This document shows positions 10,193-21,715 of a stretch of DNA of 64,000 bases, piece after piece. This stretch comes from Diphasiastrum complanatum. Taxonomy: Eukaryota > Streptophyta > Lycopodiopsida > Lycopodiales > Lycopodiaceae. Positions within the stretch are counted from its first letter, which is position 1, and the number at the start of each line of letters is the position of its first letter. The notes under the pieces are model-generated. The model ran no database searches. It saw only the letters and a program-made list of their open reading frames with translations, and was not told the DNA's origin. Made by a program: the position numbers and the translations under genes. The DNA lies in assembly GCA_029204225.1 (NCBI GenBank), contig CM055101.1, positions 1 to 64,000 of the forward strand. Reading direction: 5' to 3'.

Positions 10193-10940
10193 TGTAGTGG
10201 GTTTCTTTCCTTGCCTATCCTCAATCCAAGATCTAATCAATCTAGCATCAAGGAGATAAAGCTAGTTGTCACGCGTAGGTTCGTTCCCATGAGAACGATA
10301 ACGTATCTCAGATTTCAGCATGAATGGAAGATCCAGATCTAACTCTAACATCCATTAACCCTAAGCATTAACACTACTCCATTTACACTAAGATCCACAA
10401 TGAAGATAGCTTACTCTTTCTCTCTCTCCCTTTCTCTCTCACAAAAGTATAAGAACATGCAATCCCAACAATACTCAGATCCAACAATTAGCAAACACAA
10501 TAAAAGCATGAGAGATGGAGGAAAAGTGATAGAGAGCAAGGACCATCATAAATCCATTTCACAAGAGAACCAATCTGCTTTATTGAAATGAAGATATGTA
10601 CATGTGTAGGAAACTCGAATTGGTCTCTTTTTATAGTAGAGAGGAGGACCCTGGCCTCAAAATCCTATTGGTCCAATTCTACCTCCCTAACTATTCAAAT
10701 TTAAAAAAGTGTGGGAACCATCCAAATTGGAGAGAAACCCAACTTTATTCACTAACTTGACATTTAGGCCCTACGACATTAAAAGTCCCGCAAAAAAGGC
10801 CTAAAGTTCTTTTATTGACTTGCTAATTAATCAAATAACTATGTGATCATTGGGTTGGACTTACACACGCAGGGGGCCAAATCCCTCTCACTTGTTAAAT
10901 CAGGGTTAGGGTTTCCTTGGGATCCGCAAACCCTCCAACA
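10193..10940 (-). repeat. 5' LTR of Gypsy G2
   Basis: This LTR of about 748 bp begins TGTTGGAGGG at 10940 and ends CCCACTACA at 10193 on the minus strand. The sequence outside it (10941 on) differs from that outside the other two LTRs, so the terminus is well placed. No polypurine tract abuts the outer end, so this is a 5' and not a 3' LTR. Confidence 0.82.
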
Positions 10941-10961
10941 AAAGATTATTAAAACAAAGAA

Positions 10962-11502
10962 CAACATGAACCAATCATTGAAGATGGCTCTATAGCAGAA
11001 GCAGTTGAACCATTCAATGGTCAGAATGAAGAATTCAATGATAGTTATTATCAAAGTCAAGATCAATTCCAATTTTCTACTGAAGATTAGTTTGAAGCGA
11101 TAAGTGTGGATGATCAACAACAGGTGCAATATGGAACAGAAGACCTATATGAGGCCATGATCAGTTTGATGATCATGAGGACTCAAAAGACAACGTCACC
11201 ATGGTGCAGAACAACATTTCGATCATAATAAAGATGATAATGTGGATTATGAGGCCTATGAAGATGCGTATGAACTTGAAGAAATTGACGAAAATGAAGG
11301 ATGTTCTCTCTATGCCACTACATGTATGATTGGTCCTTCCCTGATGGGTACATCATTTCTTGACACAAATGATTTTAAGAAGGGAGGGAATATGACTATG
11401 GCAAGTGGAGTGACAATTTCCAGTCCCTATGTGGGTCACATCATTCATGGAAGATCAAGCAATATTGTAGCCCCTGCTATAAGTGAGAAGAAAATTGGAT
11501 AA
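10962..11502 (+). pseudogene. Unidentified acidic coding remnant
   Basis: The plus strand reads as an acidic, Gln/Asn-rich protein with frameshifts. A first block (10963-11092) includes NEEFNDSYYQSQDQFQFST and ends at a stop. A second open block (11242-11502) includes EAYEDAYELEEIDENEGC and later GGNMTMASGVTISSP. I do not recognise a family. It lies between a Gypsy 5' LTR and a Copia LTR, so it may be leftover Gypsy or host sequence. The identical sequence recurs at 38531-39071. Confidence 0.3.
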
Positions 11503-11547
11503 AAAAAAAGATTATGTAAACTTATCGAGTACAGTGCACAATCATCA

Positions 11548-12182
11548 CAATAACACCATTGTTGGGAGTTGAAAGTCCCGATGCGAGCACTCAGATAGAG
11601 CAGATCTATTTAGTTGCAGCGACTGCTACAAACTATGATTTAAACCCTTTTGAACTACAGACTGACACTGCAGATCTGATATTGATTAATGAATAGTAGA
11701 CAATGATTAACGACATATATCAACTGAGAAACAATGGAAAAATGTAACTATTGTAAGCAAGCTTCATAAACAATTCATAGATTACACATGTAGGGCAGAA
11801 TCCTGCAACTCGTCTATTATCAGAATCAAGCCTATAACAAAACTTTGAGCGTTGTCTATTTTTCCAGATCAGCGCGTCAGTGTAAGAGAGATATCCTCTC
11901 TCACAAATAATATAGTAGCTATCTATTGCTGCCTTTGTGTCTGTCTCTATGACAGTATGTGTTTGCTACTACAATACTCATTGTCATCAACAACCTCATC
12001 TTCACTCTTGTTGATCCTATATATATAGAGGAACAGTAGAGATGATTAATTTAAGCTACGAGATTAATAGAACATTTTTAGACTTAAAACTTACAACTTA
12101 TGGATGCCCATGATTGTAGTCTGTGCAATCCATTGCTTGCTCTGATACTTCATTGTCCATCCATCAACTGAGATCACAAAGA
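11548..12182 (-). repeat. 3' LTR of Copia C2, distal part (split by C1)
   Basis: This minus-strand LTR remainder ends in CTCCCAACA at 11548 and has a TATA-like stretch (TATATATA) near 12020. The proximal part, starting TGAAG after a polypurine tract, lies at 18520-18892 on the other side of the inserted C1 element. Together they make an LTR of about 1 kb with TG...CA ends. The distal end assignment rests on the terminal CA and overall size; no second C2 LTR is present to confirm it. Confidence 0.5.
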
Positions 12183-12965
12183 TGACAAAATTTCCAGAAT
12201 TCACACGTGTGGGGAATGTCCACAAGAGTGTCTGATCTTAATTAAGCTTTGTGATTGGCACTATAACCTGATTCTAGATTGATCAACAAAATCTAGTTCA
12301 GAAGAAATGGCTAATCCACAATCTAGCATGCTAATCAACAGAATATAATGGCAATGATCAAAGAATGAATAAAAAATACAAGATTTCAATGTGCGAGCAT
12401 TAGCCTCAACACGAGTTAGAGAGAGAGAGCTAGAGAGATAACAAACAATATTTGTTTAGATCCAAAATGACATGAGATAGCTACAAAGCTTTGGTTCTTC
12501 ATCATTGATTGTGTGGAGAGCTACACATATTTATGGAGATTGAGGTAGCTCGAGGTAGAACCATATCTATCCATTCCAAAATGACATCTAGAGTCTATGT
12601 GACATTTGTCACTTGTCATGCATGAAATTCTACCAGCTTTTTACAAGTGTGCTAGTTCTAACTAGAAATGTCCAAATCATCATGCATGTGTCCATTAAAC
12701 TTTGTGCATGCCTTGCATGTCACTATGGATCACTTACAATTAATGCATGTGAGTTGCCACGAGTTTTTACAAGCATAATCATGCTAATTCTATGTCTACA
12801 AACTATATGCAAGTTGCATTTATCAAACTAGATAATATAAAACCATGTAGCTCGAGTTCTCTTTAGGCCAAACTTGGCATTTTGCATTAATGAGCTACGT
12901 ACTTGCATGGTACAACATTTGTAGCAAGCCAAGAAATCAAAATGGATTGTTTTTCAATTTTAACA
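12183..12965 (-). repeat. 3' LTR of Copia C1
   Basis: Minus strand: starts TGTTAAAATTG at 12965 and ends TTTTGTCA at 12183. It pairs with 17728-18519. It contains a GA-rich run near 12418-12440. Confidence 0.9.
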
Positions 12966-12973
12966 CTCCTCCT
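12966..12973 (-). promoter_or_regulatory. Polypurine tract of Copia C1
   Basis: The minus strand reads AGGAGGAG directly before the 3' LTR start. This is the expected position and composition for plus-strand priming. Confidence 0.75.
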
Positions 12974-14964
12974 AAAAATGATCTATATTGATTTGAACAT
13001 GGCTCTTGGTATAACTCCAAGGTTGGCTCTATGCTTGTTGAGGAACTTTTGCTCGAAGGTTTGGTGAGCATATCTGCAATGCAAGATGATGTGTCGATGT
13101 GATCCATTTTGATTTCACCTCCAATGAGCTTCTCTCTCATGAAGTGATGTGCAACTTCGATATGCTTGCTCCTTGCATGGAATATTGGGTTGTTGGCAAG
13201 GGCTTGAGCTGAAATGTTGTGACACATGATCATAGGTATATTTTCTTCCATAATTATCTTTAGCTCCACTAGTAACCTCTTGATCCAAAGCACTTCCTTT
13301 GTTGTTGTAGTGAGTGCCTTGTACTCAGCTTCACATGATGAGAGTGATACAGTATCTTGCCTTTTGGAAAGCCAAGATATCAAGTTTCCTCCAAGATATA
13401 TGACATAAGCACTTGTAGATTTTCGATCTGCTCTATCACTTGCAAAATCCGAGTCAGAATAACCAATAATAGAAAGATCTTCACTTTTATACAATAAACC
13501 AAAATCAAAAGTTGAAGATATATATCTAAGCACTCTCTTGGCCTTTTTTCAATGATAAATTGAAAGATTTTGCATAGCTTGGCTCAAATTATGAACACTA
13601 AAGCTTATGTCTAGTCTAGTTATTGTGAGCCAAATTAAGGAGCCTACAAGACTTCTAAAAAGTGTGATGTCCTCGAAGGATCTTTCAGCACCTTTGTTAG
13701 AGTCCTTTACATTTTGCTCCATAGGTGTTTCTATACTCTTACAATTCAACATATTGAACTTTTTTAACATTGAAAGAGCATACTTAGATTGACATATGAA
13801 AGCTTTATCTTTAAGAAAGTCAATCTCTAATCCTAGAATATAGTGAATTTTTTCAGGATCTTGCATCTTGAACTCTTTTCCAAGAGCAATCTTGGTTTCC
13901 TCAACTAACTTGATACAACTTCCTGTCAGAATGATATCATCAACATAAATCCTAGTGACTCAAAGAAAGGTGTTAAGTCGAGAATACCATGACCTTAGAG
14001 CTTGCTTTAATCCATATAAACTTTTGAAGAGCAAGCAAACTTTTTACTCATCATGGATGAACCCAATAGGTTGATCCATATAGATCTCTTCTTCTAGATA
14101 GCCATTTAGAAATGCATTAGAAACATCTAGTTGAAGAATTTGCCAATTGGAAAAACAAGCAAGAGAAATTATGATTCTAATTGACACCATCTTTGCAACT
14201 GGGCCAGAGGTCTCCTCATAATCAAATCCATATACTTGAGCAAATCCTTTAGCACAAAGCCTAGCCTTGTACTTGTTGATTGTGCCATCTTGATTATACT
14301 TGACTCAGAAAACCCATTTGCAACCAATGGTATGCTTGTTGGATGGAAGATCCACAAGTTCCCATGTTTTATTGGCCATCAAAGCATCATATTCTTCCTT
14401 CATGGCAAGGTACCATTCCTTTGAGTTGATAGCATCATATACATCCTTCGGCTCCTCATGAGAAATAAAATAGGCACAATTAGTGGAGTTGATTTCCACT
14501 TGCTTTCCTCTATCTTCATAGGGAAGCCTTCTAGGCTCGGATCTTTCTCTTTGAGATCTCCTTGGTGAAAAAAATTGAGGTGACTCCCCTTCAAATCTCG
14601 GCCCCATCTCTCCATGATGATCTTCAAGGGTGATGATTGGAGTATCTTTGTGAGAATCTTTGAAGTCAGCCTTCTCAAGAATGTATTTTTGATCTTCATG
14701 GAATATCACATCTCTACTCTCAATTGTAGTTGAGGTAGAGGGAATATAGATCTTGTAAGCTTTCTTGTTGGATGCATATCCAACCATGATCCCTTTAATA
14801 GAATTAGGATCATCTCTTTTCCTTGTTTCCAAGGGCATATCAACAAAGCAAGTACAACCAAAAACTCTAAGGTGATCTACCTTAGGTTTTCTGAAACAAG
14901 ACTTCAAAAGGTGTTTTTCCAGCAAGAGCATTGTGAGGTAATCTATTGCACAAATAGTTTGCAC
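12974..14964 (-). pseudogene. pol: Copia C1 integrase tail, reverse transcriptase and RNase H (broken)
   Basis: This is the 3' half of the C1 polyprotein. The integrase tail (about 14964-14600) shows LRVFGCTCFVD. RT begins at EWYLAMKEEYDALMANKTWE (about 14430) and continues with KYKARL. The polymerase motif YVDDIILTG lies near 13950. A few tens of residues before it appear deleted, and an in-frame stop sits in the same gap. RNase H (13533-12974) has YSDSDFASD, SLSSCEAEY and the C-terminal DMLTKP. The frame then runs through the polypurine tract into the LTR. Because both the gap and stops hit RT, no active enzyme is expected. Copy 2 (40543-42533) is nearly the same. Confidence 0.85.
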
Positions 14965-15530
14965 AATTTATAGCTTCACCACATTATTCAATAGGCAAAG
15001 AAGCTGCTACTCAAATTGCTTTAGCACATTCACATAAAGATATGTTTTTCCTCTCAACTACTCCATTTTGGGATAGAAGGCAAGGGAGTTGGCTCAATTG
15101 GTTAGGTTGACATCCAAAGTTTCTTTGGTCTCAAGTTCGAGCCTTCCCTTGGAAACCAAGAAGCATTTTGGGATAGAGAATAGGTACAAGAAAATTCTCT
15201 CTTTATTCCTTCACCTTCACAATAATTATGAAACTTGTTGGAGATATATTCACCTCCTCCATCGCATCATAAAGCTTTAACTTTGCAAGAAAACTGTTTT
15301 TCTACATAAGCTTTGAAGATAAGGAAGTGATAAAAAACCATAGCCTTTGAAGAAAGTAGATGCAACCAAGTGTATCTAGTAAAGTCATCAATAAAGGTGA
15401 CAAAACATGTTGCACCACCAATACTTTTAGAAGAGACAAAATGTACACCAATGGAGAAGTAGTCTTTATAAAAGACTTTTGATATGGCTTTATGTGTGAC
15501 TTTGCAATGGCACAAGCCTCACAAGGCTTG
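14965..15530 (-). pseudogene. Copia C1 integrase core, interrupted by a SINE
   Basis: The integrase catalytic region reads FVTFIDDFTRYTWLHLL (about 15405), then a decayed DGGGEY block, then QNGVVERKN after the insertion. The 86-bp tRNA-like insertion at 15078-15163 splits the block just before QNG. Further stops precede it. In Copia the DDE triad residues lie in the HSD, D-x-GGEY and VERxN blocks; the last two are on either side of the insertion. Confidence 0.8.
15078..15163 (+). mobile_element. 86-bp tRNA-derived SINE-like insertion
   Basis: The insertion is bounded by an exact 14-bp direct repeat CATTTTGGGATAGA (15064-15077 and 15164-15177), consistent with a retroposition target duplication. 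Removing it and one repeat restores Copia integrase coding. The core (15081-15151, 71 nt) looks like a tRNA: 7-bp end arms CAAGGGA and TCCCTTG, an A-box-like TGGCTCAATTGG (15090-15101), a hairpin CCAAAG/CTTTGG in the middle and a B-box-like GTTCGAGCC (15135-15143). The tail is only about 12 nt with no clear poly(A). It lies antisense to its host element. It is unusually short for a plant SINE. Confidence 0.75.
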
Positions 15531-16970
15531 AAACCTTTAAAAGAGATTTTGGAAGACCAATAGCCTCCTCTTTCTTAACCATAGAAGACATAGATGTTAA
15601 GTTAGGATGTCCCAACCTTCTATGCCACAGCTCCTCCTTAGATAACAAAGCAACTTCACAAAGGTTTGCATTCTCATAAGAATTCAACTTAAAAATTCCA
15701 CCACATCTAGTTCCATCAACAAGGATCTCATCTTTTCTCTTGATAAAACAAGTATTGGAGTTGAACTTTACATCACAACCATTATCAAGCAACTTTCCCA
15801 CACTAATTAAATTCTTTGTAAGTTTTGGAATGAAAAGAACATTAGAAAGTGCAAGAACTTTTGAAGAAGCAAGTTTCAATGGAATCTTGCCAATTCCTTC
15901 TAGTGGACACTCATGATCATTAGTTGTGTAAATAGATCTCTTGAGTCCTTTGAAAGGTAAGATTGAGTCAAATGACTCCTTTGAACAACATATATGTGAA
16001 GAGGCTCCATTGTCTATGTACCAAGCTCCATCTTTCTTGAAAGGTGATGAAGAAAAATTGGACACCATAAGTGATCCTTCTCCATCACTTGCAACAGAAT
16101 CTTCTTCAATCTCTTTGGAGAGATTAGCTTGCTTGAGTTGGTTTTTCTTCTTAAAGCAATTAGAGGCATAGTGCCTCTTTTTGCCACAGAAGAAGCACTT
16201 CACTTTCTTCTTCTTGGTTTTTGAGTTAGAGGGATGAGATGTTTCATCCTCTTCACCATCTTGATCTCGATCTTTGGCTTTGTCTTTGTTGTATGCTTGA
16301 GAGAATTGGTTCTTACTCCTTCCTTTCTGCTTTCCTTTGACAAAGAGGGCTTTGTCACTTCCACCATGTTCAAGTTTGTTCATCCTGGAGAGTTTATAGA
16401 TTTTTCTAGATTCTTCAGAAATAAGAATTCCTTGGAGAGTTTCTAGATTAGGTAACTCCTCCTTAATAGCAAAAGATTGAACAAGATTATCATAGTCATG
16501 TCTCAAGCCACTCAGTATGACTTGAACTAGCTCAACTTGGTTAATGGTAACACCAACACAGGAAAGCTCTCTATGTAAATCTTTAACTCTCAGAACATAG
16601 TTAGATGCACTCTCTTCACTTCTTTGGAAACTTTGGAAAATCTGATTCCTAAGAGTGAGTATTCTAGAAGTATTCTTTGCTTCATAATGGCCTTTAGTGC
16701 ATCCCAAGCTTCTTTGGCTGTAGTGCAAGATCCTATCTCTCTCAAAATTTCATTAGATACATTCATCTTAATGAAATGTAGAGCCATTCTAGCTCTCTTC
16801 TTATATTTAGGAATTTCAACCTGTGCTTGAGGCTCCTCTTCAACACCAAGCACAATATCCATAACATCCTGGAGAATCAAAACAGACTCCATTCTTAACT
16901 TCCAAATTGAGTAACTAGAAGTGTTTAGTCTTTCACTGGCTTCTAGAAGTTATCCTCCTTGAGATGCCAT
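15490..16970 (-). pseudogene. gag: Copia C1 gag, protease and pre-integrase (broken)
   Basis: The start ATG at 16970 (MASQGG) is followed by a stop at codon 7, then the conserved IWKLRMESVL block of the Copia Gag (UBN2 type). A frameshift near 16700 leads to a 412-codon frame ending at 15490. That frame has a Lys-rich region and zinc knuckle CFFCGKKRHYASNC (canonical CX2CX4HX4C, about 16197-16156), protease motif IDNGASSH (about 16013) and the pre-integrase block LWHRRLGHPNLTSM. A frameshift after it separates the integrase. The protease carries D-N-G rather than D-S/T-G, which occurs in Copia. Confidence 0.87.
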
Positions 16971-17712
16971 TATAATGCAGACTTCTTAGTTATTGGATTG
17001 AGATATGTTTGAGCTTGTTCCTTTCAGACTTAGAGTTGCTGATCTCTTCACTATAGGTATTTTCAAGGTTCAACTACCTTCCTATGTGAAATACTTGCAA
17101 CTATATTTGAGATGAATCTCAAATATTCCACAAGACAAGATACAAAAAGTGGTTTGAGACACTTTGGCTGGTTTGAATTCTACTTTTGGCATGTGTGAAA
17201 TGCTTCAAAAGAAAACACTATTGACACTCAGAAGGCTCAAAGGGTGTTCAAATACTTCAAACTCAGTCTTGATCTATAGTTTCTTGTGTTGGATGCTCAA
17301 AACAATGAATTCAGAACAAAGTATAATTGAATCAAATTAAAATGTTGTCACTCGGATTTTGGACCTATCCCTATCCTCTTTAAGAGCTTATAACTCTTGC
17401 TAGACACATCAGATTGATTTGATTTCAATTTGTATGGAAAGTGCAGATCAAATGCTTTCCATCAAGTTATAAGACTGCTATCTTTGGATTCATAAGTAAG
17501 GAGAACAAAGGGACTAAAAAACTCTGATTTTCACACGTGCGGAATTCCAGAATTCCGTACTTCCTCAATTCAGGTCTAAAAAATTCAGTTCAAGTCCGAT
17601 TTGATCCAAATACACTTCAGAGAAGGGTTAGAAAAAGTGCAAAACTACTTTTTTGCTTGATTTAGCTCTCAATTTCTTGTACAATCAGAGTTGCTAGCAT
17701 GCAAAGCTTAAT

Positions 17713-17727
17713 GTGGCTCTGATACCA
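17713..17727 (-). promoter_or_regulatory. Primer binding site of Copia C1 (tRNA-iMet type)
   Basis: The minus strand reads TGGTATCAGAGCCAC, the classical plant Copia site complementary to the initiator tRNA-Met 3' end, immediately after the LTR terminal CA at 17728. The leader to gag (16971-17712) is non-coding. Confidence 0.9.
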
Positions 17728-18519
17728 TGACAAAATTTCCAGAATTCACACGTGTGGGGAATGTCAACAAGAGTGACTGATCTTAATTAAGCTTTGTGAT
17801 TGGCAGTATAACCTGATTCTAGATTGATCAACAAAATCTAGTTCAGAAGAAATGGCTAATCCACAATCTAGCATGCTAATCAACAGAATATAATGGCAAT
17901 GATCAAAGAATGAATAAAAAATACAAGATTTCAATGTATGAGCATTAGCCTCAACACGAGTTAGAGAGAGAGAGCTAGAGAGATGACAAGCAATATTTGT
18001 TTAGATCCAAAATGACATGAGATAGCTACAAAGCTTTGGTTCTTCATCATTGATTGTGTGGAGAGCTACACATATTTATGGAGATTGAGGTAGCTCGAGG
18101 TAGAACCATATCTATCCATTCCAAAATGACATCTAAAGTGACATCTAGAGTCTATGTGACATTTGTCACTTGTCATGCATGAAATTCTACCAACTTTTTA
18201 CAAGTGTACTAGTTCTAATTAGAAATGTCCAAATCATCATGCATGTGTCCATTTCTTTGTGCATGCCTTGCATGTCACTATGGATCACTTACAATTAATT
18301 CATGTGAGTTGCCATGAGTTTCTACAAGCATAATCATGCTAATTCTATGTCTACAAACTATATGCAAGTTGCATTTATCAGACTAGATAATACATAACCA
18401 TGTAGCTCGAGTTCTATGTAGGCCAAACTTGGCATTTTACATTAATGAGCTACATACTTGCATGGTACAACATTTGTAGCAAGCCAAAAAATCAATATGG
18501 ATTGTTTTCAATTTTAACA
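17728..18519 (-). repeat. 5' LTR of Copia C1
   Basis: Minus strand: TGTTAAAATTG at 18519 to TTTTGTCA at 17728. It carries a 12-bp tandem duplication (around GACATCTAAAGT, near 18128-18145) absent from the other LTR, and more than twenty single-base differences from it. Confidence 0.9.
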
Positions 18520-18892
18520 TAAGATGCACCACTATTGTAGTTGCCTAATATACACAATCGTTGCTTTGCAGTGCCTATACGGTCATGAACGTTCTTCGGA
18601 GTGTGAAGCCATGGCAAGCTACCAAAACTAGACCGTAGCAGGCCCTGGTGTGGTGCCCGGACAGTTCATCTCCTTCAAGAGGAGAAATCGTATGTGAAAG
18701 ACATTCGTTGACCTGTGGTCCTTTGGCAGTGACTCGGTTACTCTTCGGTGCCTTAGCAGTGCCTTTGGTGGTGTTTTGTGTGGCCTTTGGCTGTGCGGTT
18801 GAGGTTAAAGCCTATTGAGGCTTTACGTTTATTTATGTGTGTTTGGTCACAATATACGAAGGCTTTTATATTGGAAATTTTCAGTTTCTTCA
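18520..18892 (-). repeat. 3' LTR of Copia C2, proximal part
   Basis: Begins TGAAGAAACTG at 18892 directly after a polypurine tract and is cut at 18520 by the C1 insertion. It continues at 12182-11548. Confidence 0.6.
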
Positions 18893-18902
18893 GCTCCCTC
18901 TC
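18893..18902 (-). promoter_or_regulatory. Polypurine tract of Copia C2
   Basis: The minus strand reads GAGAGGGAGC just after the end of pol. The same decamer precedes an LTR start in the C3 element (near 59410), which ties C2 and C3 to related families. Confidence 0.7.
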
Positions 18903-21715
18903 AAAGCGAGGTATCCTTGTGATTCCCAAGCTTGCTCTCTGCCTTTCAAACACTGCCTTATCCAAAGGTTTTGTCAAAATGTCAGCTACTGTCTACTTGT
19001 CTGGAATGAACACAGTCTTCAACTCGTCTCTCATGATGTGTTTCGTTCTTGAATGAAACACAAGATCCTTTGTCAAATGTATAGCAAAGATTTTGTCCAT
19101 GTATAACATCAGCAGCTCATCAGTCTTTTCTCCCAGTCCAAATGGAACTGTTTGAGCGATGTCAGCTCATTAGCCATTTTGGCTACAACAACGTACTCTG
19201 CCTCACAAGAAGATTGGGCAATTATGGTACAACTACATCTGCTGTGATGGTACAGCCTCCTAAGATGCCCTTGCAATCATCTTTGATAGATGCCTAGCTC
19301 ACATAACTGTAGGACTTCACCTGAAATATTGCATCACGATAATAGCAAAGCCCATAGTCCTTTGTATGCTGCAGGTACTACAGGATCCTCTTGGCAATTT
19401 TCTAGCCTTGTAGGTCCTGGAATAATATTGAACTGGCTCAGTCTAAACACTGTGTAAGAAATGTCTAGTCATGTATTATCTACTAAGTATATCAAAGAAC
19501 CAACAAGCCTTTTGTAGTTCTTATGCAACATAGCTTCCCATTCTGCATTGTCTCTAGGACAGTCTTCATTTTTTAGCACTGTGCTAGGAACCATTAGAGT
19601 GTTTACTCCCTTGCAATCTGCCATTTGAAAATCATTAATGATTTTTTACTATACCTTGATTGTTGTAGATATAATCTACCACCCTTGAGATCTCTGTGAA
19701 TCTGCAAGCCCACGTAGCATTTTGCTTCACCTAGGTCTGATATTTCAAAGTGCCTTGAAATATTCTCCTTCACCTATGCAATCAGCGTGTTGCTCTTTGA
19801 CAGAATTAGTCTGTCATCTACATAGACACAGAGACTACTTCTTCATTTATTTATGTCACATAGACATTGTAATCAGCCATTAAAGGCTGGTAGCCTAAGG
19901 AGCTGAGTGTGTGATCCTTCTTGTACCACTGCCTGGCGAACTATTTCAGTTCGTAGATGCTCTTTTGCATTCTGCATACATGGTCAGCAAACGGCTTACA
20001 AGAAAAACCTGATAGCTGATCCATGTAGACTTCTTCCTTCAGATATCCATGCGAAAACGTTGTCTTTTCATCTACAATATGGATCTTCACATTGTAGGCT
20101 GTTGCATATACAAGCAATATGTGTATAGATGTATGATTGACTATAGGAGAAATTTTTTCAATATAGTCAATGCAATACTTCCGCGAGAAACCCTTGGCAA
20201 CTAGCCTAGCTTTATATTTTGATACATTGTCATCTGGTCCGTATTTGAACTTGTAGATCCACTTACATTTGACAATCTTTCTGTCTGCTGGTACTGGATC
20301 AATAGTCCATACTTTGTTCTGCTCCATGGAGTTTATTGCATCTTCCATGGCCTTGATCCAGTTGTTCTTTCTGGATTGTCAACGGTTTCTTCATAGGTCT
20401 GTGCTTCACCTGCAAATTCACAAAAAAAAAAAATCTTCTTGGGTAGAAGTTGAATTGTCTTTGATAGATTCTTTTCTTTCCTTTGTAGATCTCCTTGGAG
20501 ATGGTGTAGGTTCAGCGACTGCTTTGCCTTTGTCTTTCTTATTGACAGCAGGACCACTGTGCATTGAAGGTGTTCTAGGTATAGGCTGCATGTCGGTCTA
20601 TTCATCATCTGAACTGTCGCTCAGTTCATTCAGAGTTTGAACGTCTTGATCCAGATGTTCAGGGTCTACTCCCTGTGTTTGTGTGACAGGTTGTAATACT
20701 GCTTGCTAAGAATCTCATAGCTGACTGGATTACCGTCAGCCATCATTCTTTTCTGGTCAATCTTGACATCTCTGATAGTGTTTACTTCCTTGATTTGAAG
20801 CATGTAGATTCTATAGTATGAAGAATGTACATCGTATCGTACAAGGAATCCTTGTTCCACCTTTTCATCTAGCTTTTTTCTCTTCTTGTCTGAAACGTGT
20901 GCGTATGTGTGCATCTTGTTGCTTCCATGAGAGTCTTGTTTTTCCTCCCGGCAACACCATTGTGTTGTGGTGTATACATTGTAGTCTTCATGTGAAGGAT
21001 GCCACGACTGCTATAGAGATCAACAAATATGGTTGGAGACATATTCTCCACCTTTGTTAGTTCGTAGCTGCTTGAATTTATTCTCAGTCCACTTCTCAGC
21101 CCAATTTATGACATTTTGTAAATTTTTCAAGTGCCTCTGACTTGTTGTGGATGAAGTAGACAATTGCAAACTTAATGAAATCATGAATGAATGATATAGT
21201 ATCTTGATCCTCCCACAAAGACCACATCAAAGGGTCCGCAGATGTATGAGTGATCAACTCCAGGAGTTCTGTCGCTCTGAAGAAGTCCTTTGCAAAAGGT
21301 GTACACCACATCAAAGGAGTTCTGTCGCTCTGAAGGAGTCCTCTATTGCACGCATCATAGGAACTCAGATTGGTTGCAATCATGTTGCATGTTTCATCAG
21401 TGAATGTCACATGCATGTCCGCATTTGCTATCTTTACAACAGATAGTAAATCTTTTTGTAGTGTAGGTACGTACGGGACATCATCTAGTCTTCTGTCTCT
21501 GCCGTTGGTGTTCAGCCATAGCACTCCCGTTCCGCTCACTTCATGTCGCGATCCATCTCCTAGAATGATGTACATGGATGAATCTGTCTGTCAAAAGTCA
21601 GCTATCATTTGCTTCATTTTCACAAATTGTGACGTAGCTTCTAAATCAAGGACTACTTCTTGTACATCGGCTTGTGATGTAGCACATACATCAGTGCACA
21701 TATAAGTGGATGTTG
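18903..21715 (-). pseudogene. pol: Copia C2 pol remnant (5'-truncated, heavily mutated)
   Basis: Decayed Copia polyprotein on the minus strand. The segment after the protease site lies at 21715-21096 (ILGDGSRHEVSGTGVLW), with the protease Asp motif itself missing and a small internal repeat at 21262-21345. Integrase follows (21051-20869, YTPQHNGVAGRKNKTLMEA), then integrase tail (20914-20666), RT start (20348-19941: VKCKWIYKFK, YKARLVAKGF) and many stops through the polymerase centre. The RNase H end is RTKHIMRDELKT and ADILTKPLDKAVFERQRASL (18977). No 5' LTR or gag is recognisable above 21715, except perhaps a weak open stretch at 21830-21910. It is older than C1, which is inserted in its LTR. 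Confidence 0.8.

Larger units (their letters stand above)
12183..18519 (-). mobile_element. Copia element C1, full-length but defective
   Basis: This 6.3-kb LTR retrotransposon on the minus strand has both LTRs, a primer site, a polypurine tract and the Ty1/Copia domain order gag, protease, integrase, RT, RNase H. It sits inside the 3' LTR of C2. Flanking 5-mers are AAAGA (12178-12182) and TAAGA (18520-18524), a target duplication with one mismatch. Its two LTRs differ at more than twenty positions, including a 12-bp tandem duplication in the right LTR, so the insertion is much older than the 27-kb duplication. Stops, frameshifts, an RT deletion and a SINE insertion make it non-autonomous. 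Confidence 0.9.

Noticed and set aside
15081-15151. Functional tRNA gene
   Set aside because: It has tRNA-like arms and promoter boxes, but the anticodon arm has a short loop, the D-arm pairing is weak, and it sits inside an exact 14-bp target duplication. A retroposed SINE fits better.
16234-16446. Plus-strand open frames over Copia gag
   Set aside because: They are shadows of the minus-strand Gag frame, which has a zinc knuckle.
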